Below, piece by piece: positions 8,759 through 17,594 of a stretch of DNA of 64,000 nt (positions are counted from its first letter, which is position 1; every line of letters begins with the position of its first letter). Source of the DNA: Neoroseomonas oryzicola (GTDB lineage: Bacteria; Pseudomonadota; Alphaproteobacteria; Acetobacterales; Acetobacteraceae); assembly GCF_012163135.1 (NCBI RefSeq), contig NZ_JAAVUP010000003.1, forward strand, positions 338,283 to 402,282, written 5' to 3'. The notes under the pieces are model-generated. The model did no database searches, was not told the DNA's origin, and saw only the letters and a program-made list of their open reading frames with translations. The position numbers and the translations under genes are program-made.

Positions 8759-9934
8759 ATGACCTCCCCCTCGCGCAAGGCCCCCGCGCCCACGATAAGC
8801 CTCTGGACGTCATGGCTGGCCCGCATCCAGGGCGCGGCCGTCGGCGCCGCCATCACCGCCGCCGCACCCGTCGCCCTGGCGCAGCCTGCGCCCCCGCCGG
8901 TGACGGTGGCCGCGCCGCTGTCCCGCCCGGTCACCGAGTGGCAGGAACACGCGGCGCGCATCGAACCCTCCGCCCGCGTCGAGCTTCGCGCCCGGGTCTC
9001 CGGCCAGGTGGACCAGGTGCATTTCACCGACGGCGCCATCGTCCGGGCCGGCGACCTGCTGTTCACGCTCGACCAGCGTCCCTTCCAGATCGCGCTCGAG
9101 ACCGCGCGGGCGGAGGTGGCGCGCAACGAGGCGCGGCTGCTGCTCGCCGAACAGCAGGTCGCGCGCTACGAGCCCCTCGCGGCCAGTCGGATCGCGCCGC
9201 AGGCGGAACTCGATTCCCGCCGCTCGGCGCTGCGCGAGGCCCAGGCGGGCCTCGCCGCCGCCCGCGCCGCAGAGCGCCAGGCAGAACTGGACCTCGAATT
9301 CACCGAGATCCGCGCGCCGCGCCCGGGCCGCGTCAGCGACCGTCGCGTCGATGCCGGCAACCTGGTCCAGCAGGGCCAGACGGTGCTGACGACCCTGCTC
9401 GCACTCGACCCTGTGTATGTCACCTTCGACCCCAGCGAGGCCGAGTATCTCCGTCAGGCCCGATCGGCCCGCGCCGGGCTGCGCGGCACCAGCCTGCCGG
9501 TGCAGCTCCGCCTGCTGGATGAGGCGGAGTTCAGCCGCGAAGGCCGGGTCGATTTCGTGGACAGCGCCTTCGATGCGCGCAGCGGCACCATCCGCGTCCG
9601 CGCCGTGGTGCCGAACCCGGACCTGTTCCTGACCCCCGGCAGCTTCGCCCGCATCCGACTCTCTACGGGCGAGGAGCCCTCGCTGCTGGTGCCCGATGCC
9701 TCGGTGATGGCGGACCAGACCGGGCGCATGGTGCTGACGGTCGCCGCCGACGGCACCGTGACGCCGCGCCAGGTGCGGCTCGGGCCTCTCAGTGACGGCC
9801 TGCGGGTCGTGCGCAGCGGCTTGGCGCCGGAGGATCGCGTCATCATCGGCGGCCTGCACCGCGCGAGGCCAGGCATGCGCGTGACGGCGGAGCAGGGCCG
9901 CATCGGCCCGAGCCCGATCGCCTCGGCCGACTGA
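8759..9934 (+). CDS. RND efflux periplasmic adaptor (membrane fusion protein)
   Basis: The 391-residue protein links an inner-membrane RND pump to an outer-membrane channel. An N-terminal hydrophobic export segment ends near APVALAQ (residues about 25-42). A lipoyl-type segment follows (ARVSGQVDQVHFTDGAIVRAGD). An alpha-helical hairpin rich in Ala, Glu and Arg comes next, then the second lipoyl half (IRAPRPGRVSDR) and beta-barrel domains to the end. GGAGAT precedes the ATG at 8759. It is transcribed with the pump gene 65 bases downstream. No TolC-like outer-membrane partner is encoded here, so one from elsewhere must serve. Confidence 0.92.
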   Translation: MTSPSRKAPAPTISLWTSWLARIQGAAVGAAITAAAPVALAQPAPPPVTVAAPLSRPVTEWQEHAARIEPSARVELRARVSGQVDQVHFTDGAIVRAGDLLFTLDQRPFQIALETARAEVARNEARLLLAEQQVARYEPLAASRIAPQAELDSRRSALREAQAGLAAARAAERQAELDLEFTEIRAPRPGRVSDRRVDAGNLVQQGQTVLTTLLALDPVYVTFDPSEAEYLRQARSARAGLRGTSLPVQLRLLDEAEFSREGRVDFVDSAFDARSGTIRVRAVVPNPDLFLTPGSFARIRLSTGEEPSLLVPDASVMADQTGRMVLTVAADGTVTPRQVRLGPLSDGLRVVRSGLAPEDRVIIGGLHRARPGMRVTAEQGRIGPSPIASAD

Positions 9935-9999
9935 CCTCACCGCCCATCCCGCACCCAGGCTGCGCGCATCGCACGCGGCCACGCCCAAGGCATGCCCCG

Positions 10000-12900
10000 A
10001 TGCGCCTCGCCCGCTTCTTCATCGACCGCCCGGTCTTCGCCGCGGTCATCTCCATCGCCATCACGCTGGTTGGCGCGATCACCGCCTTCCGCCTGCCGAT
10101 CTCGGAATACCCCGAGATCGCGCCGCCCAGCGTGACGATCACCGCGATGTATCCCGGCGCCTCGGCCGAGACGATCGCGGAGACCGTCGCCGGCCCGATC
10201 GAGCAGGAGGTGAACGGGGTGGACGGCATGCTCTACCTCTCCTCCCAGTCGACCGGCGACGGGCGGCTGACCGTGACCGTGGTGTTCCGCCAGGGTGTGA
10301 ACGGCGACCAGGCGCAGGTGCTGGTGCAGAACCGCGTTGCGGTGGCCGAACCGCGCCTGCCGGAGGAGGTCCGTCGCCTCGGCATTACCGTGCGCAAGGC
10401 GAGCCCGGACTTCCTGATGGTGGTGCACGTCACCTCCCCGGATGGCAGCCGCGACCATGAGTACATCTCGAACTTCGCGACGCTGAACATCAAGGACCGG
10501 ATCGCGCGCATCGACGGCGTCGGCGATGCCCAGATGTTCGGCGCGCGTGACTATGCGATGCGCATCTGGCTCGACCCCGACCGCATCGCCGCGCGCGGCC
10601 TGACGGCAGGCGAGGTGGTTGAGGCGCTCCGTCGGTCCAACGTGCAGGTCGCGGCCGGCGCGCTCGGCCAGGCGCCGCGCGCGGCGAACGCCGGTGCCTT
10701 CGAATTCTCGGTCCTGACCCAGGGCCGGCTGGCCACCCCCGAGGCCTTCGGCGAGCAGATCATCGCCACCGGCGAGAACGGCGCGCCGCTGCGCCTGCGC
10801 GACGTCGCGCGGGTCGAGATCGGCGCGGCGGACTACACGGTGAACGCGCTGCTGAACAACCAGCTCGCCACCGCGATCGGCGTCTTCCAGCGCCCGGGGA
10901 GCAACGCCTTGCAGACCGCCGCCGCGGTGCGCGCGGCGATGGCGGAGGCCGCACGCAGCTTCCCGCCCGGCATCGGCTACAGCATCGTCTACGACCCGAC
11001 GCGCTTCATCGCGCAGAGCATGGAGGCGGTGCTCCATACCTTCCTTGAGGCGATCGTGCTGGTCGTGCTCGTCGTCATCCTGTTCCTGCAGAACTGGCGC
11101 GCGGCGGTGATCCCGCTGCTGGCCATCCCGGTCTCCATCATCGGCACCTTCGCGATCCTGCTGGCGCTGGGCTTCACGTTGAACACGCTGACCATGTTCG
11201 GCCTGATCCTGGCGATCGGCATCGTCGTGGACGACGCGATCGTGGTGGTGGAGAACGCGGAGCGGCACATGGCGGGCGGGCTGTCTCCGCTGGAGGCCGC
11301 CCGCAAGACCATGGACGAGGTCGGCTTCGCGCTGATCGCCATCGCGCTGGTGCTGGTCGCGGTCTTCGTGCCGACCGCCTTCATCCCCGGCATCTCGGGC
11401 GCCTTCTACAAGCAGTTCGCGGTGACGATCTCGGTCGCGACGCTGCTCTCGGCCGTGGTGTCGCTCACGCTCTCGCCGGCGCTGGCGGCGATCCTGCTGA
11501 AGCCGCATGCGCATCACGACGGCCCGAGCCCGCTGCTGCTGCGGCCCTTCGGCGCCTTCGCGCGCGGTTTCAACTGGCTGTTCGACCGGATGTCGCTCGG
11601 CTACGGCGCGCTGACACGGCGACTGATCCGCATCCCCGTGCTGCTGATGCTGATCTATGGCGGGCTGCTGGCGGCGACGGGCTGGACGGTGACCTCCACG
11701 CCGACGGGGCTGATCCCGCCACTCGATCGCGGGTACTTCATCGCTGCCTTCCAGCTGCCGCCGGGCGCCAACCTCGCGCGCACCGATGCGGTGATCCGCC
11801 GCGCCTCGGACGCGATCCTGGCGACGCCTGGCATCGAGAGCGCCGTCGCCTTTGTCGGCTTCGACGGCGCGACCTTCACCAACGCGCCCAATGCCGGCGT
11901 GGTCTTCGCGACGCTCAGGCCCTTCGAGGATCGCGCCGCGCTGGGCCTGACCGCGGGCGGCATCCTCGCCGACCTCCAGGGGCGGCTGATGGGCGATCCC
12001 GATGCGATGGTCTTCGTGCTGGCACCGCCCTCGGTGCCCGGCATCGGCACTGGCGGCGGCTTCAAGCTGATGATCCAGGACCGGGGCGGGCGCGGCCCGC
12101 AGGCGATGGAGGCCGCGCTGCATGCGGTGATGGGCGCCGCGAACCAGACGCCCGGCATCGCCTTCGCGTTCAGCCTGTTCAACACCTCGACGCCACAGAT
12201 CCGCACCGACATCGATCGCGCGCGAGCGGAGATGCTCGGCGTGCCGGTCAGCCGGGTGCACGAGGCGATGAGCGTCTATCTCGGCTCGGCCTTCGTGAAC
12301 GACTTCAACCTGCTGGGCCGTACCTGGCGCGTTACCGCCCAGGCCGATGCGCAGTACCGCACGGGGGCGGAGGATATCGCCCGGCTGCGCACCCGCAGCG
12401 ATGGCGGGGCGATGGTGCCGCTCGGCAGCCTCGCGACCTCCCAGGAGACCTCCGGCCCGTACCGGATGCCGCGCTACAACCTGTATCCCGCGGTCGAGCT
12501 GCAGGGGGCGGCGCTGCCGGGCGTCTCGACCGGCCAGGCGATCGCCATCATGGAGCGCGTGTTGGCGGAGACCTTGCCGGAAGGCTTCGGCTACGAATGG
12601 ACCGAGATCGCGCTGCAGGAGAAGATGGTCGGCAACACCGCGCCGATCGCCTTCGGCCTTGCGGTGGTCTTCGTCTTCCTCGTGCTGGCGGCGATGTACG
12701 AAAGCTGGCTGCTGCCGCTCGCCATCGTGCTGATTGCGCCGATGTCGGTGCTGGCGGCGCTGATGGGCGTACGCTGGGCCGGGCTCGACAACAATGTTCT
12801 GGTGCAGGTCGGACTGGTGGTTCTGGTCGGCCTCGCGGCGAAGAACGCCATCCTGATCGTCGAATTCGCCCGCGCGGCGGAAGATGAGGGTGCGTCGCGC

Positions 12901-13188
12901 TGGGAAGCGGCGGTTGCTGCCGCCCGCACGCGCCTGCGGCCGATCCTGATGACCAGCCTCGCCTTCATCCTCGGCGTGCTGCCCCTGACCATCGCGACGG
13001 GGGCCGGTGCCGAGATGCGGCAGAGCCTTGGTGTCGCGGTGTTCTACGGCATGCTGGGCGTCACCGTGTTCGGCCTGCTGTTCACGCCGGTCTTCTACGT
13101 CGTCGCCCGCAGGATGGCGCGGCGGCGGGCACGGCAGGCGTCCGGGCACCCCGCGGGTCCTGCGGAGGTGAACGCATCGGAGCCCTGA
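10000..13188 (+). CDS. RND multidrug efflux transporter (AcrB/HAE1 family)
   Basis: Proton-driven inner-membrane exporter of 1062 residues, the normal AcrB length. It opens with the typical RLARFFIDRPVFAAVISIAI and contains two repeats of TM1 plus a large periplasmic loop plus TM2-6. The proton relay acidic pair lies in GLILAIGIVVDDAIVVVENAER, and the second half carries GLAAKNAILIVEFARAAEDEG and LRPILMTSLAFILGVLPL. It follows the adaptor gene and is presumably controlled by the TetR operator at 8.7 kb. Substrate cannot be read from sequence; there are no heavy-metal (CusA-type) methionine motifs that I can see. Confidence 0.94.
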   Translation: MRLARFFIDRPVFAAVISIAITLVGAITAFRLPISEYPEIAPPSVTITAMYPGASAETIAETVAGPIEQEVNGVDGMLYLSSQSTGDGRLTVTVVFRQGVNGDQAQVLVQNRVAVAEPRLPEEVRRLGITVRKASPDFLMVVHVTSPDGSRDHEYISNFATLNIKDRIARIDGVGDAQMFGARDYAMRIWLDPDRIAARGLTAGEVVEALRRSNVQVAAGALGQAPRAANAGAFEFSVLTQGRLATPEAFGEQIIATGENGAPLRLRDVARVEIGAADYTVNALLNNQLATAIGVFQRPGSNALQTAAAVRAAMAEAARSFPPGIGYSIVYDPTRFIAQSMEAVLHTFLEAIVLVVLVVILFLQNWRAAVIPLLAIPVSIIGTFAILLALGFTLNTLTMFGLILAIGIVVDDAIVVVENAERHMAGGLSPLEAARKTMDEVGFALIAIALVLVAVFVPTAFIPGISGAFYKQFAVTISVATLLSAVVSLTLSPALAAILLKPHAHHDGPSPLLLRPFGAFARGFNWLFDRMSLGYGALTRRLIRIPVLLMLIYGGLLAATGWTVTSTPTGLIPPLDRGYFIAAFQLPPGANLARTDAVIRRASDAILATPGIESAVAFVGFDGATFTNAPNAGVVFATLRPFEDRAALGLTAGGILADLQGRLMGDPDAMVFVLAPPSVPGIGTGGGFKLMIQDRGGRGPQAMEAALHAVMGAANQTPGIAFAFSLFNTSTPQIRTDIDRARAEMLGVPVSRVHEAMSVYLGSAFVNDFNLLGRTWRVTAQADAQYRTGAEDIARLRTRSDGGAMVPLGSLATSQETSGPYRMPRYNLYPAVELQGAALPGVSTGQAIAIMERVLAETLPEGFGYEWTEIALQEKMVGNTAPIAFGLAVVFVFLVLAAMYESWLLPLAIVLIAPMSVLAALMGVRWAGLDNNVLVQVGLVVLVGLAAKNAILIVEFARAAEDEGASRWEAAVAAARTRLRPILMTSLAFILGVLPLTIATGAGAEMRQSLGVAVFYGMLGVTVFGLLFTPVFYVVARRMARRRARQASGHPAGPAEVNASEP

Positions 13189-13547
13189 GTCATCGCTGAA
13201 GAAATGTCGTCTCTGCGGCGCTGCTTCATTGACCGGCCCGGATGTGATCGGCGCCGGTCGAGACCCGGCGGCCACCTCTGACCGCGATGGCGCGCCAGAG
13301 AACTTCCGTCCCCGGTTCCCACCGCTGCTCCAATCTTCTCTCCCACCACCTGGCTCTCATGGTTGCGGCACCGCGCCGAGGCGCGGGTTTGGCCGGGGTT
13401 CTCGCACGGACCTCGAGGGGTCGAGGGCGGAACCAGCGCGGAATTCGGGGCACGGAGACCGGAGAGTCTCCGAACCTCGAGGGTCGTCCCAGCACGGTCT
13501 CGTCGCGGATGCTGGCACTGGAGACGAGCTGGGACCTGCCGCATGCG
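13189..13547. other. Non-coding gap with two hairpins and a dispersed repeat
   Basis: This 359-bp interval separates the convergent RND pump and kdpE. GACCGGC (13231-13237) pairs with GCCGGTC (13253-13259), and CGGAGAC (13453-13459) pairs with GTCTCCG (13466-13472). Both could end the converging transcripts. Short open frames cross it on both strands but lack ribosome sites or family features. It also holds one copy of a repeat found again at 28.8 kb. Confidence 0.6.
13295..13337 (+). repeat. Dispersed 43-bp repeat, copy A
   Basis: The 43 bases match 28763-28805 at 39 positions. The conserved core is CCGGTTCCCACCGCTGC. Both copies lie in gene-free spacers in the same orientation, about 15.5 kb apart. 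Identity falls off sharply on both sides. Confidence 0.7.
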
Positions 13548-14276
13548 TCAGTGGTCGTCCGTGCCAAAGCGATAGCCGACGCCCGGCTCGGTGCGGATCA
13601 AGCGTGATGCGGCGCCGAGCTTCTGCCGGAGGTGGCCGACATAGACGCGAAGGTACTGGGTCTCCTCCGCATGGGCCGGCCCCCAGACGGATGTCAGAAG
13701 CTGGCGGTGGGTGATCACCCTTCCCTCGCCACCGCGCACCAAGGCCGCTAGCAGATCCCACTCTCTCGGCGTGAGCTTCAGCGGTTCGCCATCTTCGACA
13801 CGAGCCGTGCGTCGGGCGAAATCGACTTCCAGGCCGCCCACGCGGACGACCGTCTCCGGCACCTCAGGCAGGTGCCGCCCCACGCGGCGAAGTGCGGCAC
13901 GGATTCGGGCGAGCAGCTCGCCGAGTGCGAAGGGCTTCTCGACGTAGTCGTCGCCGCCGGCGTCCAGCGCGTCAACCTTCTCGGCCTCCTGATCGCGCGC
14001 CGACAGGATCACGATCGGCGCCTGCGTGAACCCACGCAGCTTCGGGATCGCCGTCTTGCCGTCGCCGTCCGGCAGACCGAGGTCGAGCAGCACCAATGCC
14101 GGCGACCGCTCGGCGGCGACCCGCAGCCCCTCGGCCACCGTCTCGGCCCGAAGCGGCTTGTAGCCAGCGGCCTCGAGTGCGGGGGCCAGGAAGCGGTGGA
14201 TCTGCGGCTCGTCGTCCACGACGAGAATGCGTGGCCGGGTCGCGTCGGCGACGCGCGGAGACGTCTTCTCACTCAT
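13548..14276 (-). CDS. kdpE: KdpE response regulator
   Basis: OmpR-type regulator of 242 residues. The receiver domain has VDDEP near residue 20, the phospho-acceptor Asp in LVLLDLGLPDGDG and the conserved Lys in DYVEKPF. A C-terminal winged helix follows (LTPREWDLLAALV, ending RTEPGVGYRF). It is activated by KdpD under potassium limitation and switches on kdp. Its ATG overlaps the kdpD stop by four bases. It is the last gene of the leftward kdp operon. Confidence 0.95.
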   Translation of the reverse strand: MSEKTSPRVADATRPRILVVDDEPQIHRFLAPALEAAGYKPLRAETVAEGLRVAAERSPALVLLDLGLPDGDGKTAIPKLRGFTQAPIVILSARDQEAEKVDALDAGGDDYVEKPFALGELLARIRAALRRVGRHLPEVPETVVRVGGLEVDFARRTARVEDGEPLKLTPREWDLLAALVRGGEGRVITHRQLLTSVWGPAHAEETQYLRVYVGHLRQKLGAASRLIRTEPGVGYRFGTDDH

Positions 14277-16933
14277 CCGCCGGGGAACCTAACCACCATC
14301 CGCGTCCCGCTTCCGTCCGGCTTCACCGGGCTCTCGGCCGCGATCCGCCCGCCCATGGCCTGCACCAGCCCGCGGCAGATGGCCAGCCCCAGCCCGCTGC
14401 CCGCCCCGACGCGGTCCGTGCGGGTCGCGCGGAAGAACGGGTCGAAGACTCGATGCAAATCCTCGCGCGGGATGCCCGGACCGTCATCCTCGATCGCGAT
14501 CGCCACCTCCGGCCCCTCCCGGCTCAGGCGAAGCACCACCCGGCCCGCGGGTCCGGAGAATTTCAGCGCGTTGTCGAGCAGATTGGCCAGCACCTGGTCG
14601 AGCAGCGCAGGATCGAGGCGTGGCGCCGTGGCCCGCGATGCGAGGTCGAGGACCACCTCGCGGCCATGCGCCCGGACCGCCCGGGCGGCCGCCGTCTCCA
14701 GCGCGTCGGCGAGGTCCACCGTCTCCCGCCGCGGCGCGATCTGGCGGTTCTCGATGCGCACCATGTCGAGGATGTTCGAGATCCAGCGCGACAGCCGTTC
14801 GGTTTCCTCCTCGGCGGTCGCGAGGAGATCGGCGCGCGTCTCTTCCGAAAGCGCAGGGCCTGCCGTTCGCAGCGTACCGATCGCGCCCCGGATCGAGGTG
14901 AGCGGCGTCTTCAGGTCGTGGCCGAGCGAGGTGAGAAGGGCGGTGCGCAGCGCCTCGGTCTCCGCACGGGCCTCGCCGCGGGCCCGCTCCTCCATGAGTT
15001 CCGCCCGTTCCAACGCGACCGCGGCCTGGTCGAGCAGGGCATCGAGAGCCCGGTCGGCCTCGCCGTCCAGCGGCCCGGCTTCCTCCGGCAGACGCAGCCC
15101 GACCAGCCCCGCCAGCCCGTGCGCCGTGCGCATCGGCCGGAACTGCCAGGCGGCCGCGGGCAAGGTATCGGTGCCGCGTCCGGCCGGGCGCCGGTTGGCG
15201 GCCGACCAGCGCGCCGCGGCCATGCTCGCGTCGTCGGGCTCGGCCTCGATCGGCACGCTGGCCCGCAGGACCGGCTCCGGGGCGCTCTCACCCGGCAGCG
15301 GCGGCAGGAGCAGCAGGACGCAGGCGGGCCCGCCGGCGATGCGCGACGCCTCCTCCGCGATGGCGAGCACGAGGTCGCCCTTGTCGCCCGGCGCGCCGAG
15401 CCGGCGGCTGAACTCCACGAGCCGGCGCAGGCCGAGCATGCGCGCCCGCGCTGCCCGGACGGAGCGGCCGAGGCCGCCCGTCGTGCCGGCCAGCAGCAAG
15501 GCGACGAGGGCGAACACGACGACGCCGACGACGTCCTGCGGGCCGGCGATCGTCAGGGTGTAGCGCGGCGGCAGGAACAGGAAGTTCCAGGCCAGGAAGG
15601 AGAGTGCGGCGGCGAAGGCGCCCTGGATCGGCCCGAACCCCACCGCCGCCGCGACGATCGGCACCAGATAGACCATGCCGAGGGCGCCCTCCGGCACGGC
15701 TCCGTCGAAGGCAATGCCGACCGCGGTCGCCGCCGCGACGAGAACCGGCGTCGCCGCCCAGCCGGTCCAGCCCGGCAGCGCGCGAGGTTCCGCGCGGAGG
15801 CGCCGTGGCGTCCGGGCCGGCTCCGGCACCAGGTGCAGCGTGAAGTCGGTGGCGTCGCGGAGCAGCGTCGCCGACAGCGTCCGCCCTGTCATGCGCCGCC
15901 ACCAGCCCGGACGGCCGCGCCCGATCACCAGATGCGTCGCGTTGCGGGCCCGCGCCTCACGCAGGATGGCGATGGGAAGGTCGGCGGCGGCGGTGGTTTC
16001 GGTCTGCGCGCCGAGCCGCTCGGCCAGGCGCAGCGCCGGGCCCGGATCCGCGGAGGCATCCGCGGTATCCTGCTCGACATGCAGCGCGACGAGCGGCGCC
16101 TTCAACGCATCCGCCACGCGCCGTGCCTCGCGCACCACCAGTTCGGCCGACGGATCCGCGCCGATCAGGGCCATGACGCGGTCGCCGGCCGGCCAGGGGC
16201 CGGCGATGGCGTTCGCCCGCATGTATCCGGTGACGTCGGCATCCACGCGCTCGGCCGTGCGGCGCAGCGCCATCTCCCGCAGCGCGGCGAGGTTGCCTTC
16301 CTTGAAGAAGCCGCGCAGCGCCCGGCTCGCCTGGTCGGGGCGATAGATGCGACCCTGGCGCATGCGCTCGATCAACTCGGCGGGCGGGATGTCGATCAGT
16401 TCGACGGCGTCCGCCTCGGCCAGCATACGGTCGGGCACGGTTTCCGCCACGCGGACGCCGGTGATGCGCGCCACGGCCTCCGACAGGCTCTCGAGGTGCT
16501 GGACGTTCATCGTCGTCCAGACCTCGATGCGGGCCTCGCGCAGCTCCTCCACGTCCTGCCAGCGCTTGGGGTGCCTGCTGCCCGTCACATTCGTGTGCGC
16601 CAGCTCGTCGAGCAGCAGGATATGCGGGCGCCGTGCCAGCGCCGCATCGAGGTCGAATTCCTCCAGCGCCTGGCCCCGGTAATCGATGCGGCTGCGCGGC
16701 AGGATCGGGAGGTCGCCGATCGCCGCCTGGGTCTCCGCGCGGCCATGGGTCTCGACGATGCCGACCACCACGTCCGATCCGCCGGCGCGGCGGCGATGCG
16801 CCTCGGCGAGCATCTCCATCGTCTTGCCGACACCGGGCGCGGCGCCGAGGAACACCTTCAGCCGCCCGCGACCCTCCCGCCGCGCAAGCGCCAGCAGGGC
16901 TTCGGGATCGGGGCGGGCTGGGTCAGCAGGCAT
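14273..16933 (-). CDS. kdpD: KdpD potassium/turgor sensor histidine kinase
   Basis: Inner-membrane sensor kinase of 886 residues with the full KdpD architecture. The N-terminal KdpD domain has Walker A GAAPGVGKT (30-38) and the LLLDELAHTN block (about 106-115). A universal-stress-protein-like domain follows (about 245-370), then about four TM segments (about 400-500), a GAF-like region, the phosphorylated His in SLGHDLKTPLTSIRG, and a HATPase domain with GAGSGLGLAICRGLV. It phosphorylates KdpE. It lies 104 bases after kdpC, so an internal promoter is possible, and it overlaps kdpE. Confidence 0.95.
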   Translation of the reverse strand: MPADPARPDPEALLALARREGRGRLKVFLGAAPGVGKTMEMLAEAHRRRAGGSDVVVGIVETHGRAETQAAIGDLPILPRSRIDYRGQALEEFDLDAALARRPHILLLDELAHTNVTGSRHPKRWQDVEELREARIEVWTTMNVQHLESLSEAVARITGVRVAETVPDRMLAEADAVELIDIPPAELIERMRQGRIYRPDQASRALRGFFKEGNLAALREMALRRTAERVDADVTGYMRANAIAGPWPAGDRVMALIGADPSAELVVREARRVADALKAPLVALHVEQDTADASADPGPALRLAERLGAQTETTAAADLPIAILREARARNATHLVIGRGRPGWWRRMTGRTLSATLLRDATDFTLHLVPEPARTPRRLRAEPRALPGWTGWAATPVLVAAATAVGIAFDGAVPEGALGMVYLVPIVAAAVGFGPIQGAFAAALSFLAWNFLFLPPRYTLTIAGPQDVVGVVVFALVALLLAGTTGGLGRSVRAARARMLGLRRLVEFSRRLGAPGDKGDLVLAIAEEASRIAGGPACVLLLLPPLPGESAPEPVLRASVPIEAEPDDASMAAARWSAANRRPAGRGTDTLPAAAWQFRPMRTAHGLAGLVGLRLPEEAGPLDGEADRALDALLDQAAVALERAELMEERARGEARAETEALRTALLTSLGHDLKTPLTSIRGAIGTLRTAGPALSEETRADLLATAEEETERLSRWISNILDMVRIENRQIAPRRETVDLADALETAAARAVRAHGREVVLDLASRATAPRLDPALLDQVLANLLDNALKFSGPAGRVVLRLSREGPEVAIAIEDDGPGIPREDLHRVFDPFFRATRTDRVGAGSGLGLAICRGLVQAMGGRIAAESPVKPDGSGTRMVVRFPGG

Positions 16934-17037
16934 CGGCCGCAGGATAGCAGGGCGGTGGCCGGCCGTGCGGTGGTTGTGCCGGCGCGCACGGAAGGGCCGA
17001 GTGGGGGCGCTGCGCGGAAGCCATCAGGGCATGGCGC

Positions 17038-17592
17038 TCAGCGCAGCGCGTCGAGCGCCAGGTTGAGGCGCAGCACGTTCACGCGCGGCTCCCCCAGCAG
17101 TCCGAATTGCCGGCCCTCGGTCTGGCGCGCGACGAGGTCCGCCACGCGGGCCTCCGGCAGGCCACGGGCGGCCGCGATGCGCGGCACCTGGCGCGCGGCG
17201 TTCTCCGGGCTGATGTGCGGGTCGAGGCCGGAGCCCGACGCGGTGGCGGCGTCCGCAGGCACCGGCCCGCCGCCCGCCGCTGCGACGCGCTCCGTCACCG
17301 CCTCGAGCAGCGCCGCCGATGTCGGTCCGAGTTGCGACGCCGCCGAGGCGACCGCGTTGTAGGGGTCGGGCGTCGTCGCGGAGGGGCGCGGGTGGAAGTA
17401 GCGCTCCGAGGCGAAATTCTGGCCGAGCAGCGCCGAACCGACGACCCGGCCGTCGCGCTCCAGGAGGCTGCCGCCGGCCTCGTCCGGGAAGACCACGCCG
17501 GCGATCCCGGTGAAAGCGAGCGGCACGGCCAGGCCGAGCAGCAGCGTGAAGAGCCCGACGACGGCGAGGGCGGGGCGGAGGAGAGCGGTCAT
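17038..17592 (-). CDS. kdpC: KdpC potassium-transporting ATPase subunit C
   Basis: Single-pass subunit (184 residues) that stabilises the KdpFABC complex. The TM segment is at residues 8-30, and the diagnostic blocks FASERYFHPRPSATTP, SGSGLDPHISPENAARQVPRIA and LRLNLALDAL are present. The start lies 2 bases after the kdpB stop. Confidence 0.95.
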   Translation of the reverse strand: MTALLRPALAVVGLFTLLLGLAVPLAFTGIAGVVFPDEAGGSLLERDGRVVGSALLGQNFASERYFHPRPSATTPDPYNAVASAASQLGPTSAALLEAVTERVAAAGGGPVPADAATASGSGLDPHISPENAARQVPRIAAARGLPEARVADLVARQTEGRQFGLLGEPRVNVLRLNLALDALR

Positions 17593-17594
17593 GG

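Noticed and set aside
9937-13275. 1112-codon open frame antisense to the RND pump
   Set aside because: It is His/Arg/Gly-rich antisense text produced by GC3 bias, fully covering a clear AcrB-family gene.
14096-17362. 1088-codon plus-strand frame over kdpD
   Set aside because: Shadow of kdpD/kdpC; no start signal or family features.
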